A stretch of DNA of 64,000 nucleotides from Streptomyces sp. NBC_00078 (lineage in GTDB: Bacteria; Actinomycetota; Actinomycetes; Streptomycetales; Streptomycetaceae). Positions 50,697 through 59,883 of the stretch are shown in pieces. Within the stretch, counting starts at the first letter, position 1, and each line of letters opens with the position of its first letter. The position numbers and the translations under genes were made by a program. The notes below the pieces were generated by a model. It was not told the DNA's origin and made no database searches. It saw only the letters and a program-made list of their open reading frames with translations. The stretch spans positions 4,898,001 to 4,962,000 of the forward strand of contig NZ_JAPELX010000001.1 in NCBI RefSeq assembly GCF_026343335.1. The letters are read 5' to 3'.

Positions 50697-52208
50697 CTAC
50701 CGCTCCTTCGTCTCCTCCAGCACCGTCCGCCCCAGCAGCGCGTACCGCTCGGGGGCGCGCCGTTTCAGGTACTGGGCGTAGCCGACACCCGTCGCCGCGA
50801 CCAGCGCCACCAGCCAGGGCGTCGCCTTCAGTACCAGTGAACCGGACTCCGCTCCGGCCGCGACGCTCATGTTGGACACCAGCAGGACGACCACGGCGAG
50901 CATCGCGATGCCGCCGACCAGCGGAGCGGTGAAGGTCCTGAACCAGTGCCGGCTCTCGGGGTGGTGGGTGCGGAAGTAGACCAGCACGGCGAACGAGCAC
51001 ACCGCCTGCACGATGAGGATCGCCATCGTGCCGAGGATGGCCAGCAGCACGTAGAGGGCGTTGTACGGGTCCTTGCCCGCGGCCCAGAACGCGCCGATCA
51101 GGACGGCCGAGACGATCGTCTGGACCAGGCCCGCGATGTGCGGGGAGCCGTGCCGGGCGTGGGTGCGGCCGACCGTGTTCTTCAGGGACGGCAGGACGCC
51201 CTCGCGGCCCAGCGCGTACATGTAGCGGGCCGCGCAGTTGTGGAAGGCCATGCCGCAGGCCAGCGAGCCGGTGATCATCAGCCACTGCATCACGTCGACC
51301 GCCCAGTGGCCGACGTAGTGCTCGGTCGGGTTGAAGAACATGGCGAGCGGGTTCGCCGACGAGGCCGCCTTCACGGCTTCCGCCTCGCCGTTGCCGATGA
51401 TGGCCATCCAGGAGACGAAGACGTAGAAGACGCCGACGCCGAGGACCGAGACCATCGTCGCCTTGGGGATGATCTTCTTCGGGTCGCGGGACTCCTCGCC
51501 GTACATGGCCGTCGACTCGAAGCCGACCCACGACCAGAAGGCGAAGAAGAGGCCGAGGCCGGCGGACGTGCCCTTGAAGGCGTTGACCGGGTTGACCGGG
51601 GCGAAGGTGAAGCCGTGCGGGCCGCCGCCGTGCAGGGCGACCGAGATCGCCATCGCGGCGAGGACCGTGACCTCGGTGGCGAGCAGGACGACGAGGAGCT
51701 TCTCGGCGACCGAGACGCCGAACCAGGTGCCCATCGCGTTGACGGCGAGCATCAGGATCGCGAACGCCCACCACGGGACGTCGAGTCCCGTCTGGTCCTT
51801 GAGGGTTGTGGTGGCGAAGGTCGAGAAGATGCCGATGAGCGCCGGCTCGAAGACGGCGTACGCGAAGGTGGCCAGCATTCCCGATGCCAGTCCGACGGTG
51901 CGGCCGAGGCCGTAGGAGATGAAGCCGTAGAAGGCGCCGGTGGACGTGATGTGCTTCGCCATCGAGGTGAAGCCGACGGAAAAGATTGCCAGGACGACCA
52001 TTGCGACGAGATAGCTCGCCGGGGCGCCGATGCCGTTGCCGGACGACACCATGAAGGGCACGTTGCCCGTCATCGCGGTGATCGGCGCGGCGGTCGCGAC
52101 GGCCATGAAGACGACGCCCAGCAGGCCTACGGCATTGGGCTTCAGCCGGTGAACGGTGCCGTCCTCGCTTGTGCTCGCCGCTGGGGCGACTCCCTCGTCC
52201 ACTGCCAT
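50697..52208 (-). CDS. eat: APC-superfamily permease, probable ethanolamine transporter
   Basis: A 503-residue permease with about twelve membrane helices and APC features (GLLGVVFMAVATAAPITAMT; STGAFYGFISYGLGRTVGLA; FFAFWSWVGFESTAMYGEES). ATG 52208 has AGGAGAGGGG upstream. It is divergent from eutB, so ethanolamine is the likely substrate; an amino acid cannot be excluded on sequence alone. Confidence 0.8.
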   Translation of the reverse strand: MAVDEGVAPAASTSEDGTVHRLKPNAVGLLGVVFMAVATAAPITAMTGNVPFMVSSGNGIGAPASYLVAMVVLAIFSVGFTSMAKHITSTGAFYGFISYGLGRTVGLASGMLATFAYAVFEPALIGIFSTFATTTLKDQTGLDVPWWAFAILMLAVNAMGTWFGVSVAEKLLVVLLATEVTVLAAMAISVALHGGGPHGFTFAPVNPVNAFKGTSAGLGLFFAFWSWVGFESTAMYGEESRDPKKIIPKATMVSVLGVGVFYVFVSWMAIIGNGEAEAVKAASSANPLAMFFNPTEHYVGHWAVDVMQWLMITGSLACGMAFHNCAARYMYALGREGVLPSLKNTVGRTHARHGSPHIAGLVQTIVSAVLIGAFWAAGKDPYNALYVLLAILGTMAILIVQAVCSFAVLVYFRTHHPESRHWFRTFTAPLVGGIAMLAVVVLLVSNMSVAAGAESGSLVLKATPWLVALVAATGVGYAQYLKRRAPERYALLGRTVLEETKER

Positions 52209-52302
52209 CGGGCTGGCCCCTCTCCTGCTGGTCGGCTGGTGCGCTGAACCGGAACTCTGTAGGCCGAATGAGTCGAGCAAGGGTCTCGGGGCGTTAAATG
52301 TT

Positions 52303-52328
52303 TGTCAACCAGACCTTTAGAAATCTGG
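52303..52328. promoter_or_regulatory. Inverted repeat between permease and eutB
   Basis: CCAGA (52309-52313) and TCTGG (52324-52328) flank an AT-rich centre CCTTTAGAAA. On the minus strand TTGACA (52308-52303) resembles a -35 box for the permease. The dyad is a candidate site for a regulator of ethanolamine use; no regulator gene adjoins. Confidence 0.4.
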
Positions 52329-52358
52329 CGGCAATACGTGGCTCGTACGGTCGCCGGC

Positions 52359-53747
52359 ATGAGCTATACGTCCACCCTCGGCGGCGAGCGCCACCGCTTC
52401 GACTCCCTCGCGCGCCTGCTCGCCGCCGCGAGCCCCGAACGCTCCGGCGACCGGCTGGCCGGCCTCGCCGCCGACAGCGCCCGGGAGCGCGTGGCGGCGC
52501 GCTGGGCCCTGGCGGAGGTGCCGCTCGCGACCTTCCTGGCCGAGCCGGTCGTCCCGTACGAGACCGACGACGTGACCCGGCTGATCCTGGACACGCACGA
52601 CGCCGCGGCCTTCGCGCCAGTGGCCGGGATGACGGTCGGCGAGTTCCGGGAGTGGCTGCTGTCCGCGGACACCGAGTCCCTGGCCCCGGTGGCGCCCGGC
52701 CTCACCCCGGAGATGGTGGCGGCCGTGTCCAAGCTGATGGGCAACGCCGACCTGGTGGCCGTGGCCCGCAAGGTGCGGGTGGTGACGGCGTTCCGCTCGA
52801 CGATCGGCCTGCCGGGCCGGCTGGCGACCCGCCTTCAGCCCAACCACCCGACGGACGACCCGGCGGGAGTCGCCGCCGCGTTGCTCGACGGCCTGCTGCT
52901 GGGCTCCGGCGACGCGGTGATCGGCATCAACCCGGCGACGGACAGCCCCAAGGCGGTACGGGATCTGCTGGAACTGCTGGACGGCGTGATCGGCCGGTAC
53001 GCGATCCCCACCCAGTCGTGCGTCCTGTGCCACGTCACGACGAGCGTGGACCTGATGGAACGGGGCGCCCCGGTGGACCTGGTCTTCCAGTCCATCGCGG
53101 GCACGCAGGCCGCGAACGCGTCCTTCGGGGTGACGCTGGGCCTGCTGGACGAGGCGTACGAGGCCGCGCTGGCGCTGGAACGGGGGACCGCCGGCCGCAA
53201 CGTCATGTACTTCGAGACCGGGCAGGGCAGCGCCCTGTCGGCGGACGCGCACCACGGGGTGGACCAGCAGACGGTGGAGGCGCGGGCGTACGCGGTGGCC
53301 CGCCGCTACGAACCGCTGCTCGTGAACACGGTGGTGGGCTTCATCGGCCCCGAGTACCTCTACGACGGCCGCCAGATCCTCCGGGCCGCCCTCGAGGACC
53401 ACTTCTGCGGCAAGCTGCTCGGCCTGCCCATGGGCCTGGACATCTGCTACACCAACCACGCGGACGCCGATGACGACGACGTCGCGACCATGCTGACCAT
53501 GCTCGGCGTCGCGGGCGCGTCCTTCGTGATCTGCACGCCGGGCGGCGACGACATCATGCTGAACTACCAATCGGCCTCGTACCACGACGCGTTGTACCTG
53601 CGCGAGGTGCTCGGACTGCGCCCGGCCCCGGAGTTCGAGGCGTGGCTGGAGTCGATCGGGCTGCTGGACGAACGGGGTGCCATCCGGGACACGTCGTCCG
53701 ACACGGCTCATCCCCTGACGGCGATCGGAAGGGAACTGGCGGCATGA
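52359..53747 (+). CDS. eutB: Ethanolamine ammonia-lyase, large subunit
   Basis: A 462-residue catalytic subunit of the B12-dependent enzyme converting ethanolamine to acetaldehyde and ammonia. Characteristic stretches are KLMGNADLVAVARKVRVVTA, GLPGRLATRLQPNHPTDDPA, VIGINPATDSPKAVRDLLEL, FETGQGSALSADAHHGVDQQ and MGLDICYTNHADADDDDVAT. The ATG 52359 start gives the usual N-terminus. It overlaps eutC in ATGA. No microcompartment shell genes are present. Confidence 0.95.
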   Translation: MSYTSTLGGERHRFDSLARLLAAASPERSGDRLAGLAADSARERVAARWALAEVPLATFLAEPVVPYETDDVTRLILDTHDAAAFAPVAGMTVGEFREWLLSADTESLAPVAPGLTPEMVAAVSKLMGNADLVAVARKVRVVTAFRSTIGLPGRLATRLQPNHPTDDPAGVAAALLDGLLLGSGDAVIGINPATDSPKAVRDLLELLDGVIGRYAIPTQSCVLCHVTTSVDLMERGAPVDLVFQSIAGTQAANASFGVTLGLLDEAYEAALALERGTAGRNVMYFETGQGSALSADAHHGVDQQTVEARAYAVARRYEPLLVNTVVGFIGPEYLYDGRQILRAALEDHFCGKLLGLPMGLDICYTNHADADDDDVATMLTMLGVAGASFVICTPGGDDIMLNYQSASYHDALYLREVLGLRPAPEFEAWLESIGLLDERGAIRDTSSDTAHPLTAIGRELAA

Positions 53748-54514
53748 CGGACCGTCAAGTAGCAGTGCCGACGGAGGACTTGGCGCTGTGGGCCGCGATG
53801 CGCCGGCACACCCAGGCCCGCATCGGCCTCGGCCGCGCGGGCACGGCCCTGCCCACCCGGCACCGGCTGGAACTCCAGACGGCGCACGCGGCGGCCCGGG
53901 ACGCGGTGCACTCGCCGTTCGCCCCGGACGAGGTGGCGGCGGGGCTGACGGGGATGCCGACGGTGCGGGTGCGCAGTGCGGCCGGCGACCGGCTCACCTA
54001 CCTCCAGCGTCCCGACCTGGGCCGCCGCCTGCACCCCACGGACCGGGCGCACCTTCCCGCCGGTGACTGGGACGTCGTCTTCGTCGTCGCCGACGGGCTG
54101 TCCAGCCGGGCGGTGCACGAGCATGCGGCGGCGATGGTGCGGGAGACGGCGGCGCGGCTTTCGGGGTGGAGCATCGCGCCGGTGGTGCTGGCCGAACAGG
54201 CCCGCGTGGCCCTCGGCGACGACATCGCCGACGCGATGGGAGCGGCGATGGTGGTCGTCCTGGTCGGCGAACGTCCCGGGATGTCGGCGGCGGACTCCCT
54301 GGGCGCGTACCTGACCTACCGGCCGGCGCCGGGCGTGACGACGGACGCCGACCGCAACTGCCTGAGCAACATCAGGCCGCCGCTGGGGCTCACGTACGAG
54401 GTGGCGGCGGGGAAGTTGGCGGGGTTGATGGGGAGGGGGCGGGAGTTGGGGGTCACGGGGGTGGGGCTGAAGGACGAATCCGATCACGAGTGCGTGAGCG
54501 ACCGGCTACGCTGA
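53744..54514 (+). CDS. eutC: Ethanolamine ammonia-lyase, small subunit
   Basis: A 256-residue small subunit, which helps bind adenosylcobalamin (TQARIGLGRAGTALPTRHRL; LQRPDLGRRLHPTDRAHLPA; VFVVADGLSSRAVHEHAAAM; VLVGERPGMSAADSLGAYLT; NCLSNIRPPLGLTYEVAAGK). It is translationally coupled to eutB by a 4-base overlap. The acetaldehyde product must be handled elsewhere, since no aldehyde dehydrogenase is nearby. Confidence 0.95.
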   Translation: MTDRQVAVPTEDLALWAAMRRHTQARIGLGRAGTALPTRHRLELQTAHAAARDAVHSPFAPDEVAAGLTGMPTVRVRSAAGDRLTYLQRPDLGRRLHPTDRAHLPAGDWDVVFVVADGLSSRAVHEHAAAMVRETAARLSGWSIAPVVLAEQARVALGDDIADAMGAAMVVVLVGERPGMSAADSLGAYLTYRPAPGVTTDADRNCLSNIRPPLGLTYEVAAGKLAGLMGRGRELGVTGVGLKDESDHECVSDRLR

Positions 54515-54549
54515 GTTGCGGCTGGTCTGCATCCGCGGGAGGGCGCATC

Positions 54550-55161
54550 ATGACGTTGATGACTGAGCGACCGACGACAAGCGGCACCGAGCCCCACGGC
54601 TTCGAGGATCTGCTGGACACCCTCGACGAGTTGGATGTGCCCGGCTACAGGGCCGAGATCATCAGGGGGAGCATCGTCCTGTCGCCGTGGTCGAAGGGGT
54701 ATTACCAGGACGCAATGGAGCTGATCTGTGATCAGCTGCGGCCGCATCTCCCTGAAGGGCACCGCGTCAGCGTCGGCCCGTTTCTCTACGTTTTCCCGGG
54801 GGATGAGCGTGCATACGGACCGGACATCCACGTGGCGTCCCGACAAGCGTTCAGGACAACCAGCAACCGCCTGGACGGAGAGGCCCTCTCGTTCGTCGCT
54901 GAGCTGACCTCCACTTCTACCCGCGACGACGATCTGACTGACAAGGTCCGTGTCTACGGCAGGGCAGGTGTCCCGGTCTACCTCGTCCTCGACATGCAGG
55001 AAGAGCAGGCCACCGTGTTCTGGACGCCCTCGGCCAAGGGCTACGAGTCGCACTGCACGAGGCCTTTCGGTGAGAAGCTCCCGATGCCCGCGCCGTTCAA
55101 CTGCACCCTCGACACCTCCGGTTTCCAGGCCCCGGAAGAGGAGGAGAGGAACCGGACGTGA
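54550..55161 (+). CDS. Uma2-family (DUF820) restriction-endonuclease-like protein
   Basis: A 203-residue protein of the Uma2 family, a PD-(D/E)xK-like fold widespread in cyanobacteria and Streptomyces. It has AEIIRGSIVLSPWSKGYYQD, YGPDIHVASRQAF with the Asp, and LSFVAELTSTSTRDDDLTDK VRVYGRAGVPVYLVLD with the Glu and Lys of the putative active site. ATG 54550 has GGGAGGG upstream. The biological role of the family is not established. It converges on the DAGK-like gene with only 9 bases between. Confidence 0.85.
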   Translation: MTLMTERPTTSGTEPHGFEDLLDTLDELDVPGYRAEIIRGSIVLSPWSKGYYQDAMELICDQLRPHLPEGHRVSVGPFLYVFPGDERAYGPDIHVASRQAFRTTSNRLDGEALSFVAELTSTSTRDDDLTDKVRVYGRAGVPVYLVLDMQEEQATVFWTPSAKGYESHCTRPFGEKLPMPAPFNCTLDTSGFQAPEEEERNRT

Positions 55162-55170
55162 CCTGACGGC

Positions 55171-56007
55171 TCACGATGATGACGGCACCGTAAGCCCCCA
55201 AGCCCCCTCCCAGACCGTCCAGGTCCGTCTCCGTACCGGCCCCCACACCCCCGCATCGGCCCGGTACCGGAAGTCCGCCCCGGACACGCTCACCAGCCGC
55301 CCCTGAGCCCGTACCGGCGAAGCCTCCGCGCCCACCGACAGCGGGCGTACCTCGATCTCCGCCAGCCCCGCCTCCCCGGGCGTCACCGACACGGCCTCCA
55401 CCGGCTGGTCCAGGTCCACCAGCGTGACCCCGTCGACCTCCACCCGCAGCCGGGCGGGCCGGGGCCCGGGGACCGTGGTCTCGCGGGCGGGCACCAGAGT
55501 TCGCACGAGGGACTGCGCCGTGCGCAGCCATGGGCGCGCCGCCTCCAGTGACGGTGCCTGCGCCTGCGGGGTCAGCGGGGGAATCCGCAGTGCGCCGAGC
55601 ACCACCCCGTCGCTGTCGTCCACCAGCAGGTCCAGCCGCCGCTCCACCCCTTCGAGCACGGCCCTCGCCGCCGCGACCGCCCCCATGGGCACCCCCAGCG
55701 ACCGCGCCACCGACAGCGCGCTGCCCACCGGCACCATCGACAGCGCACATCCGGCCAGCTCCCGCCGGCGGTGCAGGAGGGAGACCGCACGCACCAGCGC
55801 ACGGTCGTCGCCCACCACCACCGGCCGGCGTGAGCCCCTCCGGGCCAGCGCCCGGGCGAACTCCTCCGGCCCGTCCGGCAGGCACACCTTCGCCTGCGCA
55901 CCCGCGCTGAGCACGTCTTTTGCGATGCGTACCGACTCCCCGTCCGTCCGTCGGGCCACCGGATCGATGACCACCAGCAGCTGATCGGAAGTCGCGGAAG
56001 TGGCCAC
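55171..56007 (-). CDS. Diacylglycerol-kinase-like protein lacking the GGDGT motif
   Basis: A 278-residue protein with the lipid-kinase (DAGK/YegS) layout: N-terminal DQLLVVIDPVARRTDGESVR, middle CALSMVPVGSALSVARSLGV, and a C-terminal beta domain (RPARLRVEVDGVTLVDLDQP; GEAGLAEIEVRPLSVG). The nucleotide-binding GGDGT loop is replaced by VVVGDDRALVRAV, so activity is doubtful. GTG 56007 is used. It is divergent from purA, an arrangement common in Streptomyces. Confidence 0.75.
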   Translation of the reverse strand: MATSATSDQLLVVIDPVARRTDGESVRIAKDVLSAGAQAKVCLPDGPEEFARALARRGSRRPVVVGDDRALVRAVSLLHRRRELAGCALSMVPVGSALSVARSLGVPMGAVAAARAVLEGVERRLDLLVDDSDGVVLGALRIPPLTPQAQAPSLEAARPWLRTAQSLVRTLVPARETTVPGPRPARLRVEVDGVTLVDLDQPVEAVSVTPGEAGLAEIEVRPLSVGAEASPVRAQGRLVSVSGADFRYRADAGVWGPVRRRTWTVWEGAWGLTVPSSS

Positions 56008-56049
56008 CTCGGTCCTGCCTCGCTTCCTCGGGTAGCATCTTTGTGCAAG

Positions 56050-56077
56050 AGCCCCTTGCGCTATTGCGCCAGGGGCT
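56050..56077 (+). promoter_or_regulatory. Hairpin upstream of purA
   Basis: AGCCCCT-t-GCGC/TATT/GCGC-c-AGGGGCT: an 11-bp stem with one mismatch, 126 bases before purA. A -10-like TAGCAT (56033-56038) lies just upstream, so the hairpin may sit at the very 5' end of the purA leader and act on stability or attenuation. A stray terminator is the alternative. Confidence 0.4.
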
Positions 56078-56202
56078 TCGTCTATTCCGGGGCATCCGGT
56101 CCGACGGTTTGCGGCCAACGACGGTCGCGGTGCACGCGGCGGTGAACCTTACGCGTACGCCCCTGACCTTGGACATGCCCCGCCCGGAAGGGGTGTACGC
56201 GC

Positions 56203-57486
56203 GTGCCCGCACTTGTGCTGCTCGGTGCTCAGTGGGGTGACGAAGGCAAGGGAAAGGCGACGGACCTGCTAGGCGGATCCGTCGACTATGTGGTGCGCTA
56301 CCAGGGCGGCAACAACGCCGGCCACACGGTAGTCGTGGGCGATCAGAAGTACGCCCTCCACCTGCTCCCTTCCGGAATCCTGTCTCCGGGGTGCACCCCG
56401 GTCATCGGCAACGGTGTCGTCGTCGACCCGTCGGTCCTGTTCTCCGAGCTGAACGGGCTGAACGAGCGTGGCGTCGACACGTCCAAGCTCCTGATCAGCG
56501 GTAACGCTCACATCATCACGCCCTACAACGTGACGGTGGACAAGGTGACGGAACGCTTCCTCGGGAAGCGGAAGATCGGGACCACCGGGCGAGGCATCGG
56601 CCCGACCTACGCGGACAAGATCAACCGCGTTGGCATCCGGGTCCAGGACCTCTACGACGAGTCGATCCTCACCCAGAAGGTCGAGGCGGCCCTCGACATC
56701 AAGAACCAGGTCCTCACCAAGCTCTACAACCGGCGCGCGATCGCGATCGAGCAGGTGGTCGAGGAGCTGCTGACCTACGCCGAGCGGCTCGCGCCGTACG
56801 TCGCCGACACGGTCCTGGTCCTCAACCAGGCCCTGGAGGACGACAAGGTGGTGCTGTTCGAGGGCGGCCAGGGCACGCTCCTGGACATCGACCACGGCAC
56901 GTATCCGTTCGTGACCTCGTCGAACCCCACCGCGGGCGGCGCCTGCACCGGCGCCGGTGTCGGCCCGACGAAGATCAGCCGGGTCATCGGCATCCTCAAG
57001 GCCTACACCACCCGTGTCGGCTCGGGGCCCTTCCCGACCGAGCTGTTCGACGAGGACGGCGAGGCGCTGCGCCGTATCGGCGGCGAGCGGGGTGTGACGA
57101 CCGGCCGTGACCGTCGTTGCGGCTGGTTCGACGCGGTGATCGCCCGTTACGCGACCCGCGTCAACGGCCTCACCGACTTCTTCCTCACCAAGCTCGACGT
57201 CCTCACCGGCTGGGAGCAGATCCCGGTCTGCGTGGCGTACGAGATCGACGGCAGGCGCGTCGAGGAGCTCCCGTACTCGCAGTCGGACTTCCACCACGCG
57301 AAGCCGGTCTACGAGAACCTGCCGGGCTGGTCCGAGGACATCACCGGAGCGAAGTCCTTCTCCGACCTGCCGAAGAACGCCCAGGACTACGTGAAGGCGC
57401 TGGAGGAGATGTCGGGCGCCCCCATCTCCGCCATCGGCGTGGGCCCGGGCCGGGACGAGACGATCGAGATCAACTCGTTCCTCTGA
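56203..57486 (+). CDS. purA: Adenylosuccinate synthetase
   Basis: A 427-residue GTP-dependent enzyme joining IMP and aspartate in AMP synthesis. It is complete, with GAQWGDEGKGKATDLLGGSV (P-loop, catalytic Asp), GGNNAGHTVVV (catalytic His), GTTGRGIGPTYADKINRVGI, EGGQGTLLDIDHGTYPFVTS and TTGRDRRCGWFDAV, and LTKLDVL for guanine binding. It starts with GTG. A strong terminator follows its stop. Confidence 0.97.
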   Translation: MPALVLLGAQWGDEGKGKATDLLGGSVDYVVRYQGGNNAGHTVVVGDQKYALHLLPSGILSPGCTPVIGNGVVVDPSVLFSELNGLNERGVDTSKLLISGNAHIITPYNVTVDKVTERFLGKRKIGTTGRGIGPTYADKINRVGIRVQDLYDESILTQKVEAALDIKNQVLTKLYNRRAIAIEQVVEELLTYAERLAPYVADTVLVLNQALEDDKVVLFEGGQGTLLDIDHGTYPFVTSSNPTAGGACTGAGVGPTKISRVIGILKAYTTRVGSGPFPTELFDEDGEALRRIGGERGVTTGRDRRCGWFDAVIARYATRVNGLTDFFLTKLDVLTGWEQIPVCVAYEIDGRRVEELPYSQSDFHHAKPVYENLPGWSEDITGAKSFSDLPKNAQDYVKALEEMSGAPISAIGVGPGRDETIEINSFL

Positions 57487-57534
57487 CACGACGAGCAGCA
57501 GGAGCCGGCCCTTCGATGCGAGGGCCGACTCTCC

Positions 57535-57574
57535 GCGCTGCGGAGCCGCCCCGCCCGGGACGGCTCCGCAGCGC
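57535..57574 (+). terminator. purA terminator
   Basis: A perfect 14-bp stem GCGCTGCGGAGCCG/CGGCTCCGCAGCGC with a 12-base loop, 49 bases after the purA stop. Confidence 0.8.
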
Positions 57575-57592
57575 TGCTCACCGGGTGGCGGC

Positions 57593-57710
57593 TCAGTCGA
57601 GCTGGGTGACCACCGCACTGCCGCCGGGTGCCGTCGCGTCCGCGGGTGGCAGTGCCGTCGGACAGAGGCGGACGTCGCTGAGGCGGCCGTTCGCGATATC
57701 CCCAGCGGCC
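57593..57710 (-). pseudogene. Possible relic of a LamG-like lectin domain
   Basis: The minus strand reads WAAGDIANGRLSDVRLCPTA then LPPADATAPGG and a stop at 57593. The GxLxDVRLxxxAL pattern is the usual end of concanavalin-like LamG domains in secreted glycosidases. Upstream the frame decays into Arg/Pro-rich noise without a start. The remaining gap to 58054 shows no gene. Confidence 0.3.
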
Positions 57711-58053
57711 CACCCTCTCGGCAGCCCCCGCTCCACCCGGCCTCGCCCTCGGCCCGGCGCCGAGTGCGCGTCCGAGGAGGTCGATGGCGTTGCGCTGGAG
57801 GCGGCGCCGGACGTACGCATACACCGTCGCGGTTACGCCGAGAAGAGCCGCGGGATTCCGTGCGGTGACGGGCGTCGGGCGGATCGTCGTTCAGTGGCCG
57901 GCCTGCCTTCCCGTGTCGGCCGAGGTGACCCATCCTTGACCCGGACATGGCCATTTCCTGGTTTCCGGCACTGGCGGGGCGCGCGCACGATCTACGCGGG
58001 TAGCCGCCGCTCCCGCGTCCCTCTTCACCCTTCTCCAGTACCAGGAGCCCCGT

Positions 58054-59883
58054 ATGCCCGTCAGTCCCATGAACCGCCGGGAGTTCGTGCAGAAGTCGGC
58101 CGTCACCGGTGCCGCCGTCGCCGCCGCGGGTGCGGTCGGCACCGGCAGCGCCGAGGCCGCCGACCACAGGCCCGGCAAGCCCGGGAAGAAGGCACCCAGG
58201 ACGTGGACCTTCTCCATCCTGGGCACCACCGACCTGCACAGCCACGTCTTCGACTGGGACTACTACCTGGACAAGGCCTACAGCGACAAGGCGGGCAACT
58301 CCGTCGGCGTCGCGCGCGTCGCCACCCTCATCAAGCAGCAGCGCGAGGCCAAGGGCGAGGAGCACGTCCTGCTCGTCGACGCCGGCGACATCATCCAGGG
58401 CACCTCGCTCGCCTACTACTTCGCCCGCGTCGACCCGATCACGGGCAAGGACGGCAAGAAGGGGCCGCGGCACCCCATGGCCGTCGCCATGAACCACATG
58501 CGCTACGACGCCGCCGCGCTCGGCAACCACGAGTTCAACTACGGCATCGAGGTGCTGCGCAAGTTCGAGCAGCAGTGTCACTTCCCGCTGCTGGGCGCGA
58601 ACGCGCTGGACGCCAAGACCCTGCGCCCCGCCTTCGCCCCGTACACCGTGAAGCGGATCTGCGTGCCGGGCGCGCCTGACATCAAGGTCGGCATCCTCGG
58701 GCTCACCAACCCCGGCATCGCGCTGTGGGACAAGGACAACGTCGCCGGCAAGATGGTGTTCCCCGGCCTGGTCGAGCAGGCGAAGAAGTACGTGCCGAGG
58801 CTGCGCGCGCTCGGCTGTGACGTCGTCTTCCTGACGGACCACTCCGGGCTCGACGGATCGACCTCGTACGGTGACGCGCTCCCGTACGTGGAGAACGCCT
58901 CCAACCTCGTCGCCGAGCAGGTGCCCGGCATCGACGCGATCCTGGTCGGCCACACGCACGTCGAGGTGCCCTCGTACACCGTGAAGAACGAGGAGAGCGG
59001 CGCCGACGTCCTGCTCTCCGAGCCGTACTGCTGGGGCTACCGGCTCAGCGTCTTCGACTTCGAGCTCGAACTGCACCACGGGCAGTGGAAGGTGACGAAG
59101 AAGACGGCCCAGACCCTCAACCCGAACACCGTGGACGAGGACCCGGAGATCAAGAAGCTCCTCCAGGCCGACCACGAGCTGGTCGTGAAGTACGTCAACA
59201 CGGCCGTCGGCACCTGCACCCAGGACCTCTCGGGGGCGGAGGCCTGCTGGAAGGACGTGCCGATCATGGACTTCATCCACCAGGTCCAGATGGACACGGT
59301 GAAGGCGGGCCTGTCGACGAGCGATGCCGCGCTGCCGCTGATCTCCGTCGCCGCGCCCTTCAGCCGGACCGCAGACATCCCGGCAGGCAGCGTCACGATC
59401 AAGGACATCGCCGGCCTCTACATCTACGACAACACCCTGTACGGCAAGAAGCTCACCGGCGCCCAGCTCAAGGACTACCTGGAGTTCGCGGCGAAGTACT
59501 ACCACCAGGTGCCGGTCGGCACGAAGGTCGACACCGCGGCGGTGACGAACGCCAACAGCTTCTGGGACTACATGTACGACACGGCCGCCGGCGTCTCGTA
59601 CGACATCGACATCGCGCAGGCGGAGGGTTCGCGGATCAAGAACCTGACGTACGAGGGCGCCGCCGTCGCCGACGACCAGGTCTTCGTCGTGGCGGTCAAC
59701 AACTACCGGGCGAACGGCGGCTCCGGCTACCCGCACATCGCCTCGGCCGACATCGCGTACAGCTCGACCAACGAGATCCGCCAGCTGATGATCGACTACG
59801 TCACCGCCAAGGGCGCCCTGGACCCGGCCGACTTCGCGGATGCCAACTGGAAGCTGACGCAGGGCGGGACGGCGGTGTTCTAG
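58054..59883 (+). CDS. Tat-exported 5'-nucleotidase/cyclic phosphodiesterase
   Basis: A 609-residue metallophosphatase. The N-terminal twin-arginine signal is NRREFVQKSAVTGAAVAAAG. The dimetal motifs are ILGTTDLHSHVFDWDYY, LLVDAGDIIQGTSLAYY, AALGNHEFNYG, LTDHSGLDG and AILVGHTHVEVPSY. The C-terminal 5'-nucleotidase domain ends with VVAVNNYRANGGSGYPHI, whose Asn and Tyr residues fit substrate binding. It probably scavenges phosphate from nucleotides outside the membrane. Its stop shares CTAG with the convergent TetR gene. Confidence 0.93.
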   Translation: MPVSPMNRREFVQKSAVTGAAVAAAGAVGTGSAEAADHRPGKPGKKAPRTWTFSILGTTDLHSHVFDWDYYLDKAYSDKAGNSVGVARVATLIKQQREAKGEEHVLLVDAGDIIQGTSLAYYFARVDPITGKDGKKGPRHPMAVAMNHMRYDAAALGNHEFNYGIEVLRKFEQQCHFPLLGANALDAKTLRPAFAPYTVKRICVPGAPDIKVGILGLTNPGIALWDKDNVAGKMVFPGLVEQAKKYVPRLRALGCDVVFLTDHSGLDGSTSYGDALPYVENASNLVAEQVPGIDAILVGHTHVEVPSYTVKNEESGADVLLSEPYCWGYRLSVFDFELELHHGQWKVTKKTAQTLNPNTVDEDPEIKKLLQADHELVVKYVNTAVGTCTQDLSGAEACWKDVPIMDFIHQVQMDTVKAGLSTSDAALPLISVAAPFSRTADIPAGSVTIKDIAGLYIYDNTLYGKKLTGAQLKDYLEFAAKYYHQVPVGTKVDTAAVTNANSFWDYMYDTAAGVSYDIDIAQAEGSRIKNLTYEGAAVADDQVFVVAVNNYRANGGSGYPHIASADIAYSSTNEIRQLMIDYVTAKGALDPADFADANWKLTQGGTAVF

